Shown one piece after another: positions 8,481-17,689 of a stretch of 64,000 bases of DNA. The position numbers were made by a program, and so were the translations under genes. Under the pieces are notes generated by a model. The model was not told where the DNA came from, did no database searches, and worked only from the letters and a program-made list of their open reading frames with translations. Source of the stretch: Paenalcaligenes sp050487225 (GTDB lineage Bacteria; Pseudomonadota; Gammaproteobacteria; Burkholderiales; Burkholderiaceae_B); contig NZ_JBKQGY010000001.1 in assembly GCF_050487225.1 (NCBI RefSeq), forward strand, positions 372,001 to 436,000. Direction: 5' to 3'. The stretch's first letter is position 1; each line of letters opens with the position of its first letter.

Positions 8481-9665
8481 ATGAATACATCAGTTTGGTT
8501 GGGCTTTGCTCCTCGCCGTCTAACAGTAGCGTTGTTAGCGGCTGGTGTCAGTATGTCAGCGTGGGCAGAGGATCCCGTCAAGGTAGGGATTGCACTGGAT
8601 ATTTCTGGTCCTTTTGCCGCGTCGGGTGCCGAAGCACGCGATGGTTTTGATTTAGCGATTGAAAAACTGGGCAGCACCTTGGGTGGTAAACCTGCTGAGT
8701 TCATTAAAACTGACTACGCCGGCAGCCCCGAGCAAGCCACACAGTTGGTGAACCGCTATTTGCAGCGTGAAAAAATCGACCTGTTTACCGGGCCTATCCC
8801 GTCTAACGCAGCGTTGGCGGTAGCGCCAGCCTTGTTCCGTGCCAAAGTGCCATTTTTGTCCAGCAACCCAGGCCCTAGCCAGTTTGCGGGCGAGCGTTGT
8901 AGCCCGTATTTCTTCGGTCAATATCAAAACGATACCTATGACGAAGCAGGCGGCAAGTTGGCGAACGAAAAAGGTTATAGCAATGTGGTCATCATTGCGC
9001 CTAACTACCCGGCAGGTAAAGACCACCTGAATGGTTTTAAACGCTTGTACGAGGGTGAAATTCGCGACGAGATCTACACCAAAGTAGGCCAGATTGACTA
9101 CGCCGCAGAGATCGCTCAAATCCGTAGCCAGAAACCGGATGCCGTGTTTTTCTTCTTGCCCGGCGCCATGGGTATTAACTTTGTGAAGCAGTATGTGGCA
9201 GGCGGTTTGCAAGACATTCCGATGATTGCCCCTGGCTTCTCGGCTGACCAAGACATTATTCCGGCGGTGGGCGATGCCATGCTGGGCGTACAGAACACCG
9301 CGCACTGGGCGCATGATCTGCCACTGCCAGCCAATACTGAGTTCGTAGCGGCTTTCCGCGAGAAATACGATGGCCGTTATCCATCGGTGTATGCCGCTAT
9401 GGCCTACGACACCATCATGGCGATGGATGCCGCTGTACGTGATGCGGGTGGTGCGCAAGACAAAGATGCCTTGGTAAAAGCCTTGGAAACCCCTAGCTAT
9501 GCATCGGTACGCGGTGACTTCACCTATGGCAAAAACCATTACCCCATCCAGAACTACTACGTACGTGTGGTAGAGAAAGACAGTGACGGTAACTTGACCA
9601 ACAAGCTGGTGGGTACGGTGCTAGAACAGCACCAAGATGCTTACGTTGCTGAATGCAAAATGTAA
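8481..9665 (+). CDS. Branched-chain-type ABC transporter substrate-binding protein
   Basis: A periplasmic binding protein of the Leu/Ile/Val (type I fold) family, PF13458-like. The signal peptide ends at SMSAWAED and the mature protein starts with the typical VKVGIALDISGPFAASGAEARDG-like opening, binds ligand between two lobes and delivers it to the two permeases downstream. Length 394 aa is normal. It heads a five-gene importer operon that runs into a CoA ligase for an aromatic acid, so an aromatic acid such as anthranilate or benzoate is a more likely ligand than an amino acid; that is inference from context. Confidence 0.92.
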   Translation: MNTSVWLGFAPRRLTVALLAAGVSMSAWAEDPVKVGIALDISGPFAASGAEARDGFDLAIEKLGSTLGGKPAEFIKTDYAGSPEQATQLVNRYLQREKIDLFTGPIPSNAALAVAPALFRAKVPFLSSNPGPSQFAGERCSPYFFGQYQNDTYDEAGGKLANEKGYSNVVIIAPNYPAGKDHLNGFKRLYEGEIRDEIYTKVGQIDYAAEIAQIRSQKPDAVFFFLPGAMGINFVKQYVAGGLQDIPMIAPGFSADQDIIPAVGDAMLGVQNTAHWAHDLPLPANTEFVAAFREKYDGRYPSVYAAMAYDTIMAMDAAVRDAGGAQDKDALVKALETPSYASVRGDFTYGKNHYPIQNYYVRVVEKDSDGNLTNKLVGTVLEQHQDAYVAECKM

Positions 9666-9680
9666 GAAAGGGCGGTAAGC

Positions 9681-10601
9681 ATGAACGGGATCTTCATTAC
9701 TGAGCAATTGCTAAATGGAGTGGGGTTTGGCCTGATGCTGTTTCTGATTGCAGCAGGTCTGACCTTAGTCTTTGGCATTATGGATACCATGAACTTGGCC
9801 CACGGGTCTCTGTTCATGGTGGGTGCCTATGTGGCAGCACGCGTGCATGTGGCCAGTGGGTCTATGTGGGTGGCCTTAGTCGTAGCCATTGCCGCGACGG
9901 TGGTGGTGGCTTGGGTGTTGGAGTTCCTGATCATGCGGCACTTGTATCGACGCGATCACCTCGCACAGGTACTGGCCACCTTTGGCATTATTTTGCTGGC
10001 CGATGATGCGGTAAAAGCCATCTGGGGTGCGGCGCCTATTATGGCGCCCATGCCAGAGATGCTGGCAACCCCCATCGAACTTATTCCTGGTTTGCCATAC
10101 CCCGCCTACCGCTTAATGCTGTTGGCCGCTGGGTTGTTGGTAGCCGTAGCACTGTATGTGCTGGTGAATCACACCCGCATTGGGATGCTGGTGCGTGCGG
10201 GGGCGTCTAACCGTTCCATGGCGGAATTCATGGGTGTGCGAGTAGGGCATATTTTCTCGTTCGTGTTTCTGGTGGGCGCAGCCTTGGCAGCGTTGGCCGG
10301 TGCATTGATGGGGCCTATTAGTGCCGTGCAAGTAGGGATGGGCGAGTCCATCTTGATCCCTGCATTAGTGATTATTGTGATTGGCGGTATTGGTTCGGTA
10401 CGCGGGGCATTTGTGGCCTCGATGATCGTGGGTCTGGTGGACACATCGGGTCGTGCATTCTTACCACCTATCTTGCGTGAAATTCTTTCTCCTGCGTTGG
10501 CCGCAGATTTGGCACCCGCGTTGGCAGGCATTGCTATGTACCTGCTGATGGCCGTTGTGCTGACATTTAAACCTGCAGGGTTGTTCCCTGCGCGTGCCTG
10601 A
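9681..10601 (+). CDS. Branched-chain-type ABC transporter permease (LivH-like)
   Basis: An integral membrane subunit of 306 aa with about eight hydrophobic helices. It carries the LivH marks FGIMDTMNLAHGSLFMVGAY near residues 30-50 and VIVIGGIGSVRGAF near 235. It starts 15 bp after the binding-protein gene and ends 11 bp before the second permease. It forms a heterodimeric channel with that permease. Confidence 0.92.
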   Translation: MNGIFITEQLLNGVGFGLMLFLIAAGLTLVFGIMDTMNLAHGSLFMVGAYVAARVHVASGSMWVALVVAIAATVVVAWVLEFLIMRHLYRRDHLAQVLATFGIILLADDAVKAIWGAAPIMAPMPEMLATPIELIPGLPYPAYRLMLLAAGLLVAVALYVLVNHTRIGMLVRAGASNRSMAEFMGVRVGHIFSFVFLVGAALAALAGALMGPISAVQVGMGESILIPALVIIVIGGIGSVRGAFVASMIVGLVDTSGRAFLPPILREILSPALAADLAPALAGIAMYLLMAVVLTFKPAGLFPARA

Positions 10602-10612
10602 GGAGACTACAC

Positions 10613-11599
10613 ATGACTATTGCCATGACTTCGGAACAGGCTAAACCCACAGCTCAGCGTGCAACGACGGCAGGAAAACTCTTTCCGTGGCTGGTGTTTG
10701 CAGTATTAGCGGCGTTGCCGTGGTTGCTGCAAGCCTTAGAGCTGGATTATTACATTGGTTTTGTGAACCGCTTGCTGATCATGATGATGGCGGTCACGAG
10801 TTTGAACTTTATTTTGGGCTACGGTGGTTTGGTGGCGTTGGGGCACGCGGGCTTTATCGGTGTAGGGGCATACACCGTCGTTGCGTGTGTGGATGCGGGC
10901 TACAGCTCAGCATGGGCCGCATGGTTCATGGCGCTAGCGGTATCCGGTGTGGTGGCCTTGCTGATAGGTTTGGTGGCACTGCGCACCCGTGGTGTGTACT
11001 TCATCATGATCACCTTGGCTTTTGCCGAGATGCTGCATTACCTCGCTATGTCGCTACGCGTGTTTGGGGGCGATGACGGTTATAGCATTTACACCCCATT
11101 ATCCATGGGGGGCTGGTTAGACGACATGTCCTACGGCTTCTATGGTGTGGTGCTGGTGATTGCCGCCTTGATTTTTGCACTCAACAGCCGCTTGGAAGTA
11201 TCCAAATACGGTTACGCCTTAAAAGGCACACGCGATAACGAAACTCGTATGGGCGCATTGGGTTTCCCTGTATTCAAACTGCGCTTGGTGGCTTTTGTGG
11301 GCGCGGGTGCTGTGGCTGGGTTGTGTGGCGGTTTGCTAGCCAGCAACGACGGTTTTGTGAGCCCATCGCTCATGTTATGGACGCATTCCGCGGTGCTGAT
11401 CGTGATGGTAGTGATTGGCGGCGTGGGGAATCGTTGGGGTGGCGTGATTGGTGCGGGCGTGTGGCTAGTGCTGGAAGAGGTACTGCGCATGTACACCGAT
11501 TACTGGCACTGGCCTATGGGCTTATTGCTGTTGTTTGTGGTCTTTGTTGCGCCTAAGGGTATTGCGGCTTGGTTTGAACCAAAGGGGAAAACAGCATGA
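10613..11599 (+). CDS. Branched-chain-type ABC transporter permease (LivM-like)
   Basis: The second membrane subunit, 328 aa. It has LNFILGYGGLVALGHAGFIGVGAYT (LivM signature region near residue 70), TRGVYFIMITLAFAEM and MVVIGGVGNRWGGVIGAG. The N-terminal 20 residues are hydrophilic (AMTSEQAKPTAQRATT). Its stop codon overlaps the start of the first ATPase gene by 4 bp (ATGA), so translation is coupled. Confidence 0.92.
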   Translation: MTIAMTSEQAKPTAQRATTAGKLFPWLVFAVLAALPWLLQALELDYYIGFVNRLLIMMMAVTSLNFILGYGGLVALGHAGFIGVGAYTVVACVDAGYSSAWAAWFMALAVSGVVALLIGLVALRTRGVYFIMITLAFAEMLHYLAMSLRVFGGDDGYSIYTPLSMGGWLDDMSYGFYGVVLVIAALIFALNSRLEVSKYGYALKGTRDNETRMGALGFPVFKLRLVAFVGAGAVAGLCGGLLASNDGFVSPSLMLWTHSAVLIVMVVIGGVGNRWGGVIGAGVWLVLEEVLRMYTDYWHWPMGLLLLFVVFVAPKGIAAWFEPKGKTA

Positions 11600-12360
11600 G
11601 TTTGTTTAAAACCGAAGGTGTGGTGAAACGCTTTGGCGGTTTGCTGGCTACAGATAATGTGTCGTTAACAGTAGAAAAAGGCGAGATTCATGCGCTGATT
11701 GGGCCTAACGGTGCCGGTAAATCTACCTTGGTTAACCTGATTTCAGGGCTGATCCCAGCGGATCAGGGCCGCACAGTATTGGATGGCAAAGACATTACAG
11801 GTATGCCCTCACACTTACGCGTACGTGCGGGGATGGCGCGCTGTTTCCAAGTAACGAACATCTTTCGTGATGACACGGTACTGAACAACCTAATGCTGGC
11901 CGTGCAGGCGCATTCTGGCACCAGCTTCCGTTTTCTGTCACGTCGTTCTAATGAGCTGTTACTGCAAGAGCATGCTGAGCAATTAGCTGCCAAGCTGGAT
12001 TTGACTCAACACTTGCATCGTATTGCCGGCACGTTGCCACATGGTGTGCAGCGTAAGTTAGATGTAGCGTTGGCATTGGCGTCACGCCCTAAATTGCTGC
12101 TGTTGGATGAGCCTATGGCCGGTATGGGGCCAGAAGACTCCCTACAAATGGTGGGCATTATTCGTGAACTGCGTAAAGAAACCACCATTTTGCTGATTGA
12201 GCACGATATGGATGCCGTATTTCAGTTGGCTGATCGTATTTCTGTGCTGGTGTATGGCCGCATCTTGACGTCTGGCACGGCTGACGAAATACGTAATCAC
12301 CCGCAAGTACAAGAAGTGTATTTGGGTACAGAAGACGATGCAGTGGAGGCGATGGTATGA
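11596..12360 (+). CDS. Branched-chain-type ABC transporter ATPase (LivG-like)
   Basis: A cytoplasmic ATPase of 254 aa. It has Walker A GPNGAGKST (36-44), Walker B LLLLDEPMAGMGPEDS and switch histidine IEHDMDAVF. The ABC signature is unusual, LPHGVQRKL in place of LSGGQ; LivG-type domains often carry LSYGQQ or LSHGEQ, so this is a further drift but still has the conserved Gly and Gln. The long insert between Walker A and the signature (about 140 residues) and the PxxG-rich DEPMAGM are LivG-like. It overlaps both neighbours by 4 bp. Confidence 0.92.
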   Translation: MSLFKTEGVVKRFGGLLATDNVSLTVEKGEIHALIGPNGAGKSTLVNLISGLIPADQGRTVLDGKDITGMPSHLRVRAGMARCFQVTNIFRDDTVLNNLMLAVQAHSGTSFRFLSRRSNELLLQEHAEQLAAKLDLTQHLHRIAGTLPHGVQRKLDVALALASRPKLLLLDEPMAGMGPEDSLQMVGIIRELRKETTILLIEHDMDAVFQLADRISVLVYGRILTSGTADEIRNHPQVQEVYLGTEDDAVEAMV

Positions 12361-13082
12361 GTAACAGCAATACTGGGACCTTACTGTCCTGCAAAAACGT
12401 GGAAGCCGGCTATGGCGCAAGCCAAGTGCTGTTCGGCGTAGGGTTGGAAATACGTGAAGGCGAGGTAGTGACTTTGCTAGGGCGTAACGGCATGGGCAAA
12501 AGCACCACCATCAAAACCATTATCGGTGCGCTGAAACCCAAAGGCGGTGAAATCCACTTTGCAGGTGAAAAGCTTAACGGCCTTAAAGCCGACTCCATTG
12601 CGCGTCGTGGTATTGCCATCGTGCCAGAAGGGCGTATGTGTTTTCCTAACCTCACGGTTGAAGAGCACCTGATTGCTTTTGCTGATAACCGCAGCGGTCA
12701 GCAAGACCGTTGGACACTAGACCGTATCTATTCGATTTTTCCTAGGCTCAAAGAGCGCTATCGCAACTTGGGTAGCCAATTATCCGGTGGTGAGCAGCAA
12801 TTGCTGGCCATAGGTAGAGCCTTATCCACCAATCCCAAACTGCTAATTTTAGATGAAGCTACCGAAGGGCTGGCCCCCTTAGTGCGCGAAGAAATTTGGC
12901 GGTGTTTGGATATGTTGCGCGACGCAGGCCAGACCATTCTGGTCGTCGATAAATATGTACAGCGATTAATTAGGCTGGCGGACCGACACGTGATTTTAGA
13001 AAAGGGGCACGTGGCGTGGCAGGGATCGTCAGCAGAATTGGACAGTGATCGCAGCCTCTGGAAGACGTACCTAGGAGTATAA
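12357..13082 (+). CDS. Branched-chain-type ABC transporter ATPase (LivF-like)
   Basis: The second ATPase, 241 aa. It has Walker A GRNGMGKST near residues 42-50, signature LSGGEQQLLAIGRAL, Walker B LLILDEATEGLAP and the LivF-type end VDKYVQRLIRLADRHVILEKG. In most LivF proteins the H-loop reads VEQN; here it is VDKY, so the usual switch histidine position is altered. It is the last importer gene, and the ligase gene follows after a 60-bp gap with its own Shine-Dalgarno. Confidence 0.92.
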   Translation: MSNSNTGTLLSCKNVEAGYGASQVLFGVGLEIREGEVVTLLGRNGMGKSTTIKTIIGALKPKGGEIHFAGEKLNGLKADSIARRGIAIVPEGRMCFPNLTVEEHLIAFADNRSGQQDRWTLDRIYSIFPRLKERYRNLGSQLSGGEQQLLAIGRALSTNPKLLILDEATEGLAPLVREEIWRCLDMLRDAGQTILVVDKYVQRLIRLADRHVILEKGHVAWQGSSAELDSDRSLWKTYLGV

Positions 13083-13142
13083 GCTGGGGCGGTTTCAAGG
13101 CAGGGCGATGACAGAACGACAAAGATAAGCCGGAGGAGACCT

Positions 13143-14765
13143 ATGTACAGTGCACACCAAGATACTTTTGCACGAGACAACCTGCCACCACGCGAATGGT
13201 GGCCAGAGCTGCTGTTTGATTTACCGGAGTACCAATTCCCTGAGCGCTTGAACTGCGCCACAGAGCTGCTGGATAAACACGTAGCCGAAGGGCGTGGCAA
13301 TAACGTTTGCATACGCGCCGAGGGTCTGACATGGACCTATGCTGACCTGCAAGAGAAAGCCAATCGCATTGCTAATGTATTGGTAGACAAAATGGGTTTG
13401 GTGCCAGGTAATCGCGTGTTGTTGCGATCGGCCAATAACCCCATGTTGGTGGCATGCTGGTTTGCGATCATGAAAGCGGGCGGTATTGCTGTAACCACCA
13501 TGCCACTGCTGCGTGTGAAAGAGCTCACGCCAGTGATTATGGTGTCGCAATCCACCCATGCTCTGTGTGATGCGGCATTGGCTGAAGCGCTGCTAGAAGC
13601 GCAAGAGCAAGAGCCGGTGCTGAAACACATCATGTTCTACCACAGCGATGCAGCAGACAGCCTAGAAGCGCTGATGGCACAAGCCTCACCACATTTTGAG
13701 AATGTGGATGCAGCTTCTGAGGATTGCTGCTTGTTTGGCTTTACCTCGGGTACTACCGGTATTCCTAAAGCCACCATGCACTTTCACCGTGATGTCATGG
13801 CCATTTGTAATGGTTGGGCAAAGCATGTGTTGAAGCCAGTGGCAGATGACGTCTTTATTGGTAGCCCGCCGTTGGCGTTCACCTTTGGTTTGGGAGGGTT
13901 GGTGCTGTTCCCTATGAGCGTAGGCGCCAGCACTGTGCTGCTAGAAAAGAGCACCCCTGAACCGCTGTTAGCAGCGGTACAAGAGTTTGGTGCCACCATT
14001 TTGTTTACGGCTCCTACGGCGTACCGTGTGTTGTCTGCACAGGGCGATCTATTACGTAATGGCACACTGCGTAAATGCGTGTCGGCAGGCGAGTCCCTAC
14101 CTATTGCCACACGTACTGCATGGCGTGACGCCACTGGCATAGAACTGATTGACGGTATTGGTGCAACAGAGATGCTGCACATTTTCATCTCTCATGACGA
14201 AACGACGGTGCGCCCAGGCGCAACGGGCAAACCGGTGCCAGGCTACCAAGCGGCAGTGCTGGACGATAACGGTAATGAAGTGCCACCCGGTACAGTAGGT
14301 AGACTGGCTGTGAAAGGGCCAGTGGGTTGCCGTTACTTGGCAGATGATAGACAAAAGGTATACGTACAAAACGGCTGGAACGTCACGGGCGATGCCTATG
14401 TGATGGATAAAGATGGTTATTTCTACTATCAGTCACGTACGGATGATCTGATCATTTCTGCGGGCTACAACATCGCTGCTATAGAGGTAGAAGAAGTGCT
14501 GCTGATGCACCCTGCGGTCGCTGAGTGTGCGGTGGTTGGTGTGGCCGACGAGCTGCGTGGTCAAGTGGTGAAAGCATTTGTAGTGCTGCGCGCAGGGCAT
14601 ACCGTAGGCGAGGCGATGGTGAAGGCACTACAAGACTTCGCTAAGCAAAATGCCGTGCCGTACAAATACCCACGTCAGGTGGCGTTTGTAGAAACCTTGC
14701 CGCGTACCTCTACAGGGAAGTTGCAGCGTTTTAGATTGCATACCGAAGCGGAAACCGTGTCCTAA
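13143..14765 (+). CDS. Aromatic acid-CoA ligase, 2-aminobenzoate/benzoate-CoA ligase-like
   Basis: An adenylate-forming enzyme (ANL superfamily) that would activate an aromatic carboxylate with ATP and CoA. It shows the P-loop-like FTSGTTGIPKATMH (about residue 200), GIGATEML (about 340), SRTDDLIISAGYNIA (about 430) and the catalytic lysine in RTSTGKLQRFRL near the end. Length 540 aa and the opening (DNLPPREWWPELLFDL) resemble 2-aminobenzoate-CoA and benzoate-CoA ligases rather than fatty acyl ligases. It sits at the end of the importer operon, so the transported compound is probably its substrate. Anthranilate is favoured by the rest of the window; salicylate or benzoate remain possible. Confidence 0.87.
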   Translation: MYSAHQDTFARDNLPPREWWPELLFDLPEYQFPERLNCATELLDKHVAEGRGNNVCIRAEGLTWTYADLQEKANRIANVLVDKMGLVPGNRVLLRSANNPMLVACWFAIMKAGGIAVTTMPLLRVKELTPVIMVSQSTHALCDAALAEALLEAQEQEPVLKHIMFYHSDAADSLEALMAQASPHFENVDAASEDCCLFGFTSGTTGIPKATMHFHRDVMAICNGWAKHVLKPVADDVFIGSPPLAFTFGLGGLVLFPMSVGASTVLLEKSTPEPLLAAVQEFGATILFTAPTAYRVLSAQGDLLRNGTLRKCVSAGESLPIATRTAWRDATGIELIDGIGATEMLHIFISHDETTVRPGATGKPVPGYQAAVLDDNGNEVPPGTVGRLAVKGPVGCRYLADDRQKVYVQNGWNVTGDAYVMDKDGYFYYQSRTDDLIISAGYNIAAIEVEEVLLMHPAVAECAVVGVADELRGQVVKAFVVLRAGHTVGEAMVKALQDFAKQNAVPYKYPRQVAFVETLPRTSTGKLQRFRLHTEAETVS

Positions 14766-14783
14766 TTGGTAGAGCGACAGCCA

Positions 14784-14815
14784 AAAAAGCCCATGGATAA
14801 CACCATGGGCTTTTT
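14784..14815. terminator. Bidirectional intrinsic terminator
   Basis: A-run then GCCCATGG (14789-14796), six-base loop, CCATGGGC (14803-14810) and TTTTT. It separates the CoA ligase gene from the convergent panE-like gene and can serve both. Confidence 0.92.
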
Positions 14816-14834
14816 GTTGCACTGAGAAAGTAAT

Positions 14835-15779
14835 CTAGTGGGACGTAGGGGTAGGGGCTGGGTAATGTTGTTGCAGACTACGTACTAAGTTAGCAGCGAA
14901 CTCTGTCACGGGTGTGGCGACGTTTAACTGCTGACCTTGTCTGACGATGGCTCCGTTAATGGCTTCGATTTCAGTGGGCTTACGGTTACGTATATCGATA
15001 GCCATAGATGGAATGTGATCACGCGTGAACTCGGCAACATGCAGCACATGTTGCAGGGCTTTTGTCCTAGAAATCGCTAAGCCCTTAGCTTGGGCGACGT
15101 CCGCGGTTTCAAACACAATACGGTCCAGAAGTTGGCGTGATTCAGGCGTGTCTACCACTTGCCCTACAGTTTGCTGCAAGATGCCGCACAAACTGTTTAG
15201 CGAAGCATTCACCAGCAGTTTCATCCAAATATCATGCTCTACATTGGCGGAAATGCTGGTGTTTAAGCCCGCTTGATTCATCAGTTCGCACAAGCGTTGT
15301 AAGGCAGGACTAGGTTGATGGTTCAGTGGCCACATCGCCGTGTGCAGGCTAAGGTCACAGGTCACGTGGATGTGGCCAGGTTCTACCAAATCGCTGGTGA
15401 GGGTGCTGAAGCCGTACACAATTTGTGCAGGGTTCAGTACCTGTTTCATTAGGTCGGTGTTACCCAGCCCATTTTGTAGACTCACCACGACGGTGTTGGG
15501 TGTGATGGCTTTTTTCAAGCCATCCCGCAATGCGCTTTGCGTATAAGGGTGCTTCACAAACAAAATGACCGCATCCATGGCTTCCAATTCATTGGCATCC
15601 GAAACGGCTTGGATGGCAATAGTTTCCGCACGGTCTGGGTACGAGACCCGTAAACCGTGCTGTTTGATCGCCCCTACATGTTGGGTATTTAAATCGTACA
15701 GTACGGGTTGGCTGACTTTGCTGAGCAAACTGCCAAACAAGCTACCCATTGCACCCGCACCAATAATGGCTATTTTCAT
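14835..15779 (-). CDS. Ketopantoate reductase family oxidoreductase (PanE-like)
   Basis: NADPH-dependent reductase fold with the nucleotide-binding GAGAMGSLFG (residues 7-16), VILFVKHPYTQ and the family's conserved Lys/Asn region DIWMKLLVNASLNSLCGI near 190 and the C-terminal helix domain (TEIEAINGAIV). Length 314 aa is normal. Authentic PanE makes pantoate from ketopantoate, but this copy is the last gene of a TRAP transporter operon (5 bp after the large permease), and paralogues in catabolic operons often reduce other 2-oxo or hydroxy acids. I would not assign panE without knowing whether a second copy exists. Confidence 0.8.
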   Translation of the reverse strand: MKIAIIGAGAMGSLFGSLLSKVSQPVLYDLNTQHVGAIKQHGLRVSYPDRAETIAIQAVSDANELEAMDAVILFVKHPYTQSALRDGLKKAITPNTVVVSLQNGLGNTDLMKQVLNPAQIVYGFSTLTSDLVEPGHIHVTCDLSLHTAMWPLNHQPSPALQRLCELMNQAGLNTSISANVEHDIWMKLLVNASLNSLCGILQQTVGQVVDTPESRQLLDRIVFETADVAQAKGLAISRTKALQHVLHVAEFTRDHIPSMAIDIRNRKPTEIEAINGAIVRQGQQLNVATPVTEFAANLVRSLQQHYPAPTPTSH

Positions 15780-15784
15780 AGTGG

Positions 15785-17104
15785 TTATTTGATTAAGTTA
15801 GGTAGTCCAACCGCAATGACGGGGATGAAAAATACCGCAGCAAGTACAACGAGCTCGATGGTGATGAAAGGCACTGCTGCACGGTATATTTGTGGCAGGC
15901 GTATAGCCGGTGGCACGACGCTTTGCATCACAATCAGCAGCAAGCCAAAGGGGGGCGTCAGTAGGCCTATTTCCAAAGCAATGAGCATCATTACGCCTAG
16001 CCATACTGTATCGATGTTGGCGGCTAATGCCAGAGGCATAAAAAACGGCAAAGTGATCATCATCATGCTGATTTGATCCAGTACCATGCCCATAATCAAT
16101 AAAATCAACAGCATGCACAGTATTAGCATGGCAGGGGACAAGTCTAAGCTGCGTATGACACTCAGAAATCCTGTGCTGGCACCTGAGAAACTCAGCAATT
16201 GAGCAAAGGTGGTAGAGGCCGCCAGAATAAACAGAATGACTACAGACACCTTGGCGGTTTCAATCAAGCTTTTCCAAAGGGCACTAAGCGTAAAGACGCG
16301 GTAGATGAAGGTAGCCAGTACAGACGCCAACACACCTATAGCGGCAGATTCAGTAGGAGAAGCCCACCCTATAAGCATAGAACCCACTACCGCTATAAAA
16401 ATACCCAATAGAGGCAGTACGTTTTTGCAGAATGGGCCCCACTTTTGCCAGCCTTTCAAACCAGAGTCGTCTTGTTCACTCACCGGTGCATCTTGTGGAC
16501 GCATAATGCTGCGAATGACTACATAGCCCAAAAAGCCTATGGCCATCAAAATACCCGGCAAAATGCCGCCAATGAGCAAACGCTCAATGGAAATACCAGC
16601 CAAGCTACCCATCATCACGGCTAACGCCGAGGGGGGAATCAGCATAGCGATACCGCCTACGGCCATGATGGGGCCCATGGACATCGTAGGGTGATACCCA
16701 CGGCGCATCATTTCAGGCATCATCATGCCGCCCATCATCGCGGTATTAGCAATGGATGAACCGGATAAGGTAGCAAAGGTTGTACCGCCCAAAATGCTCA
16801 CAATAGACAGCTTTCCTGGCACGCGGGAAATGGCTTTTTCAATGGCATCAATGGCCCTGAATGCGAGACCAGTATGAAAGAGCACTTCACCCATCAGTAC
16901 AAATAAGGGGATGGGAGTGAGGGAAAAACTGATCAGTGACGAGTTGGTGTTGCGTACCCATTGGCCTAAGCCCATTTCACCGCCTAAAAATACCCAGGCG
17001 CCGATAAGGTTGACGGCTAAGAAGGCAAATACCACGGGCATGCCTACCGCCATGAAGAAAAACAGGGAACCTAGCATCAGTCCCAATGCAAGTGGCCAAT
17101 CCAT
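15785..17104 (-). CDS. TRAP transporter large permease (DctM-like)
   Basis: A polytopic membrane protein, 439 aa, the ion-coupled translocation subunit of a tripartite ATP-independent periplasmic transporter. It has about 12 hydrophobic helices, the DctM marks PLFVLMGEVLFHTG near residue 65, LSGSSIANTAMMGGMMMPEM near 115 and the SPTESAAIGVLAS region near 250. Its start is 2 bp from the end of the small-permease gene. Ligand unknown; TRAP systems carry organic acids. Confidence 0.92.
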   Translation of the reverse strand: MDWPLALGLMLGSLFFFMAVGMPVVFAFLAVNLIGAWVFLGGEMGLGQWVRNTNSSLISFSLTPIPLFVLMGEVLFHTGLAFRAIDAIEKAISRVPGKLSIVSILGGTTFATLSGSSIANTAMMGGMMMPEMMRRGYHPTMSMGPIMAVGGIAMLIPPSALAVMMGSLAGISIERLLIGGILPGILMAIGFLGYVVIRSIMRPQDAPVSEQDDSGLKGWQKWGPFCKNVLPLLGIFIAVVGSMLIGWASPTESAAIGVLASVLATFIYRVFTLSALWKSLIETAKVSVVILFILAASTTFAQLLSFSGASTGFLSVIRSLDLSPAMLILCMLLILLIMGMVLDQISMMMITLPFFMPLALAANIDTVWLGVMMLIALEIGLLTPPFGLLLIVMQSVVPPAIRLPQIYRAAVPFITIELVVLAAVFFIPVIAVGLPNLIK

Positions 17105-17106
17105 GG

Positions 17107-17628
17107 TTAGTTTCCTTGATGACGTAGGTGATGAATAGACTGGCGCAAGCGGCGGCAGAACTCGATAGTGAGCAGTAGACTAGCCATCAGCAACGGCAGA
17201 TTGAGCCACCATTCAGGAAATACCAATTCTTTAAACACCAGCGTGCCCGTAGTCGCGTTGTCTAGCGCAATGATGTAGGACTGCCAGGTTAAGGTGGCAC
17301 AGACTGCAATACCGATGAGGTTGCAAAGCACCTCTAATTGGCGTGCAAATACAGCAGGAAGCTTATTGACGATTACGTCTACGCGTATGTGTCCGTTATG
17401 GTGCAAAAGCCAAGGTGCACCGGCAAAGGTAGCAATCATCAGCATGTATTCGGACAGTTCTACGCTGGAAGGAATCCAGTCGTAGCCTAGGTTGCGCAGA
17501 ATCACATCAAAACCAATCAGCAGGCTCATGAGCCCAAAGATAATGGCGGCAAGTGCGCCGCAGGCCGACATGATGAATTTATAGCCGTGCTCCAGCACGC
17601 CTACACGGGAAGTAGAGGCTGTTGTCAT
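17107..17628 (-). CDS. TRAP transporter small permease (DctQ-like)
   Basis: A four-helix membrane subunit of 173 aa. Family features are a first helix after about 20 residues, SVELSEYMLMIATFAGAPWLLHHNGHIRVDV (the conserved E-Y and hydrophobic/HIRVD region near 60-90) and a third and fourth helix before a basic tail. It lies between the binding-protein gene (61-bp gap) and the large permease (2-bp gap), the standard TRAP order. Confidence 0.88.
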   Translation of the reverse strand: MTTASTSRVGVLEHGYKFIMSACGALAAIIFGLMSLLIGFDVILRNLGYDWIPSSVELSEYMLMIATFAGAPWLLHHNGHIRVDVIVNKLPAVFARQLEVLCNLIGIAVCATLTWQSYIIALDNATTGTLVFKELVFPEWWLNLPLLMASLLLTIEFCRRLRQSIHHLRHQGN

Positions 17629-17689
17629 AATGAGAAGGCAAAAAAGAGGGTGGCCAGACCGATGTGCATCGATCTGGCAGGAGGGCGAA

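Noticed and set aside
8652..9539. A 295-codon open frame antisense to the ABC substrate-binding protein
   Set aside because: The sense gene has a signal peptide, family motifs and operon context; the antisense reading has none of these.
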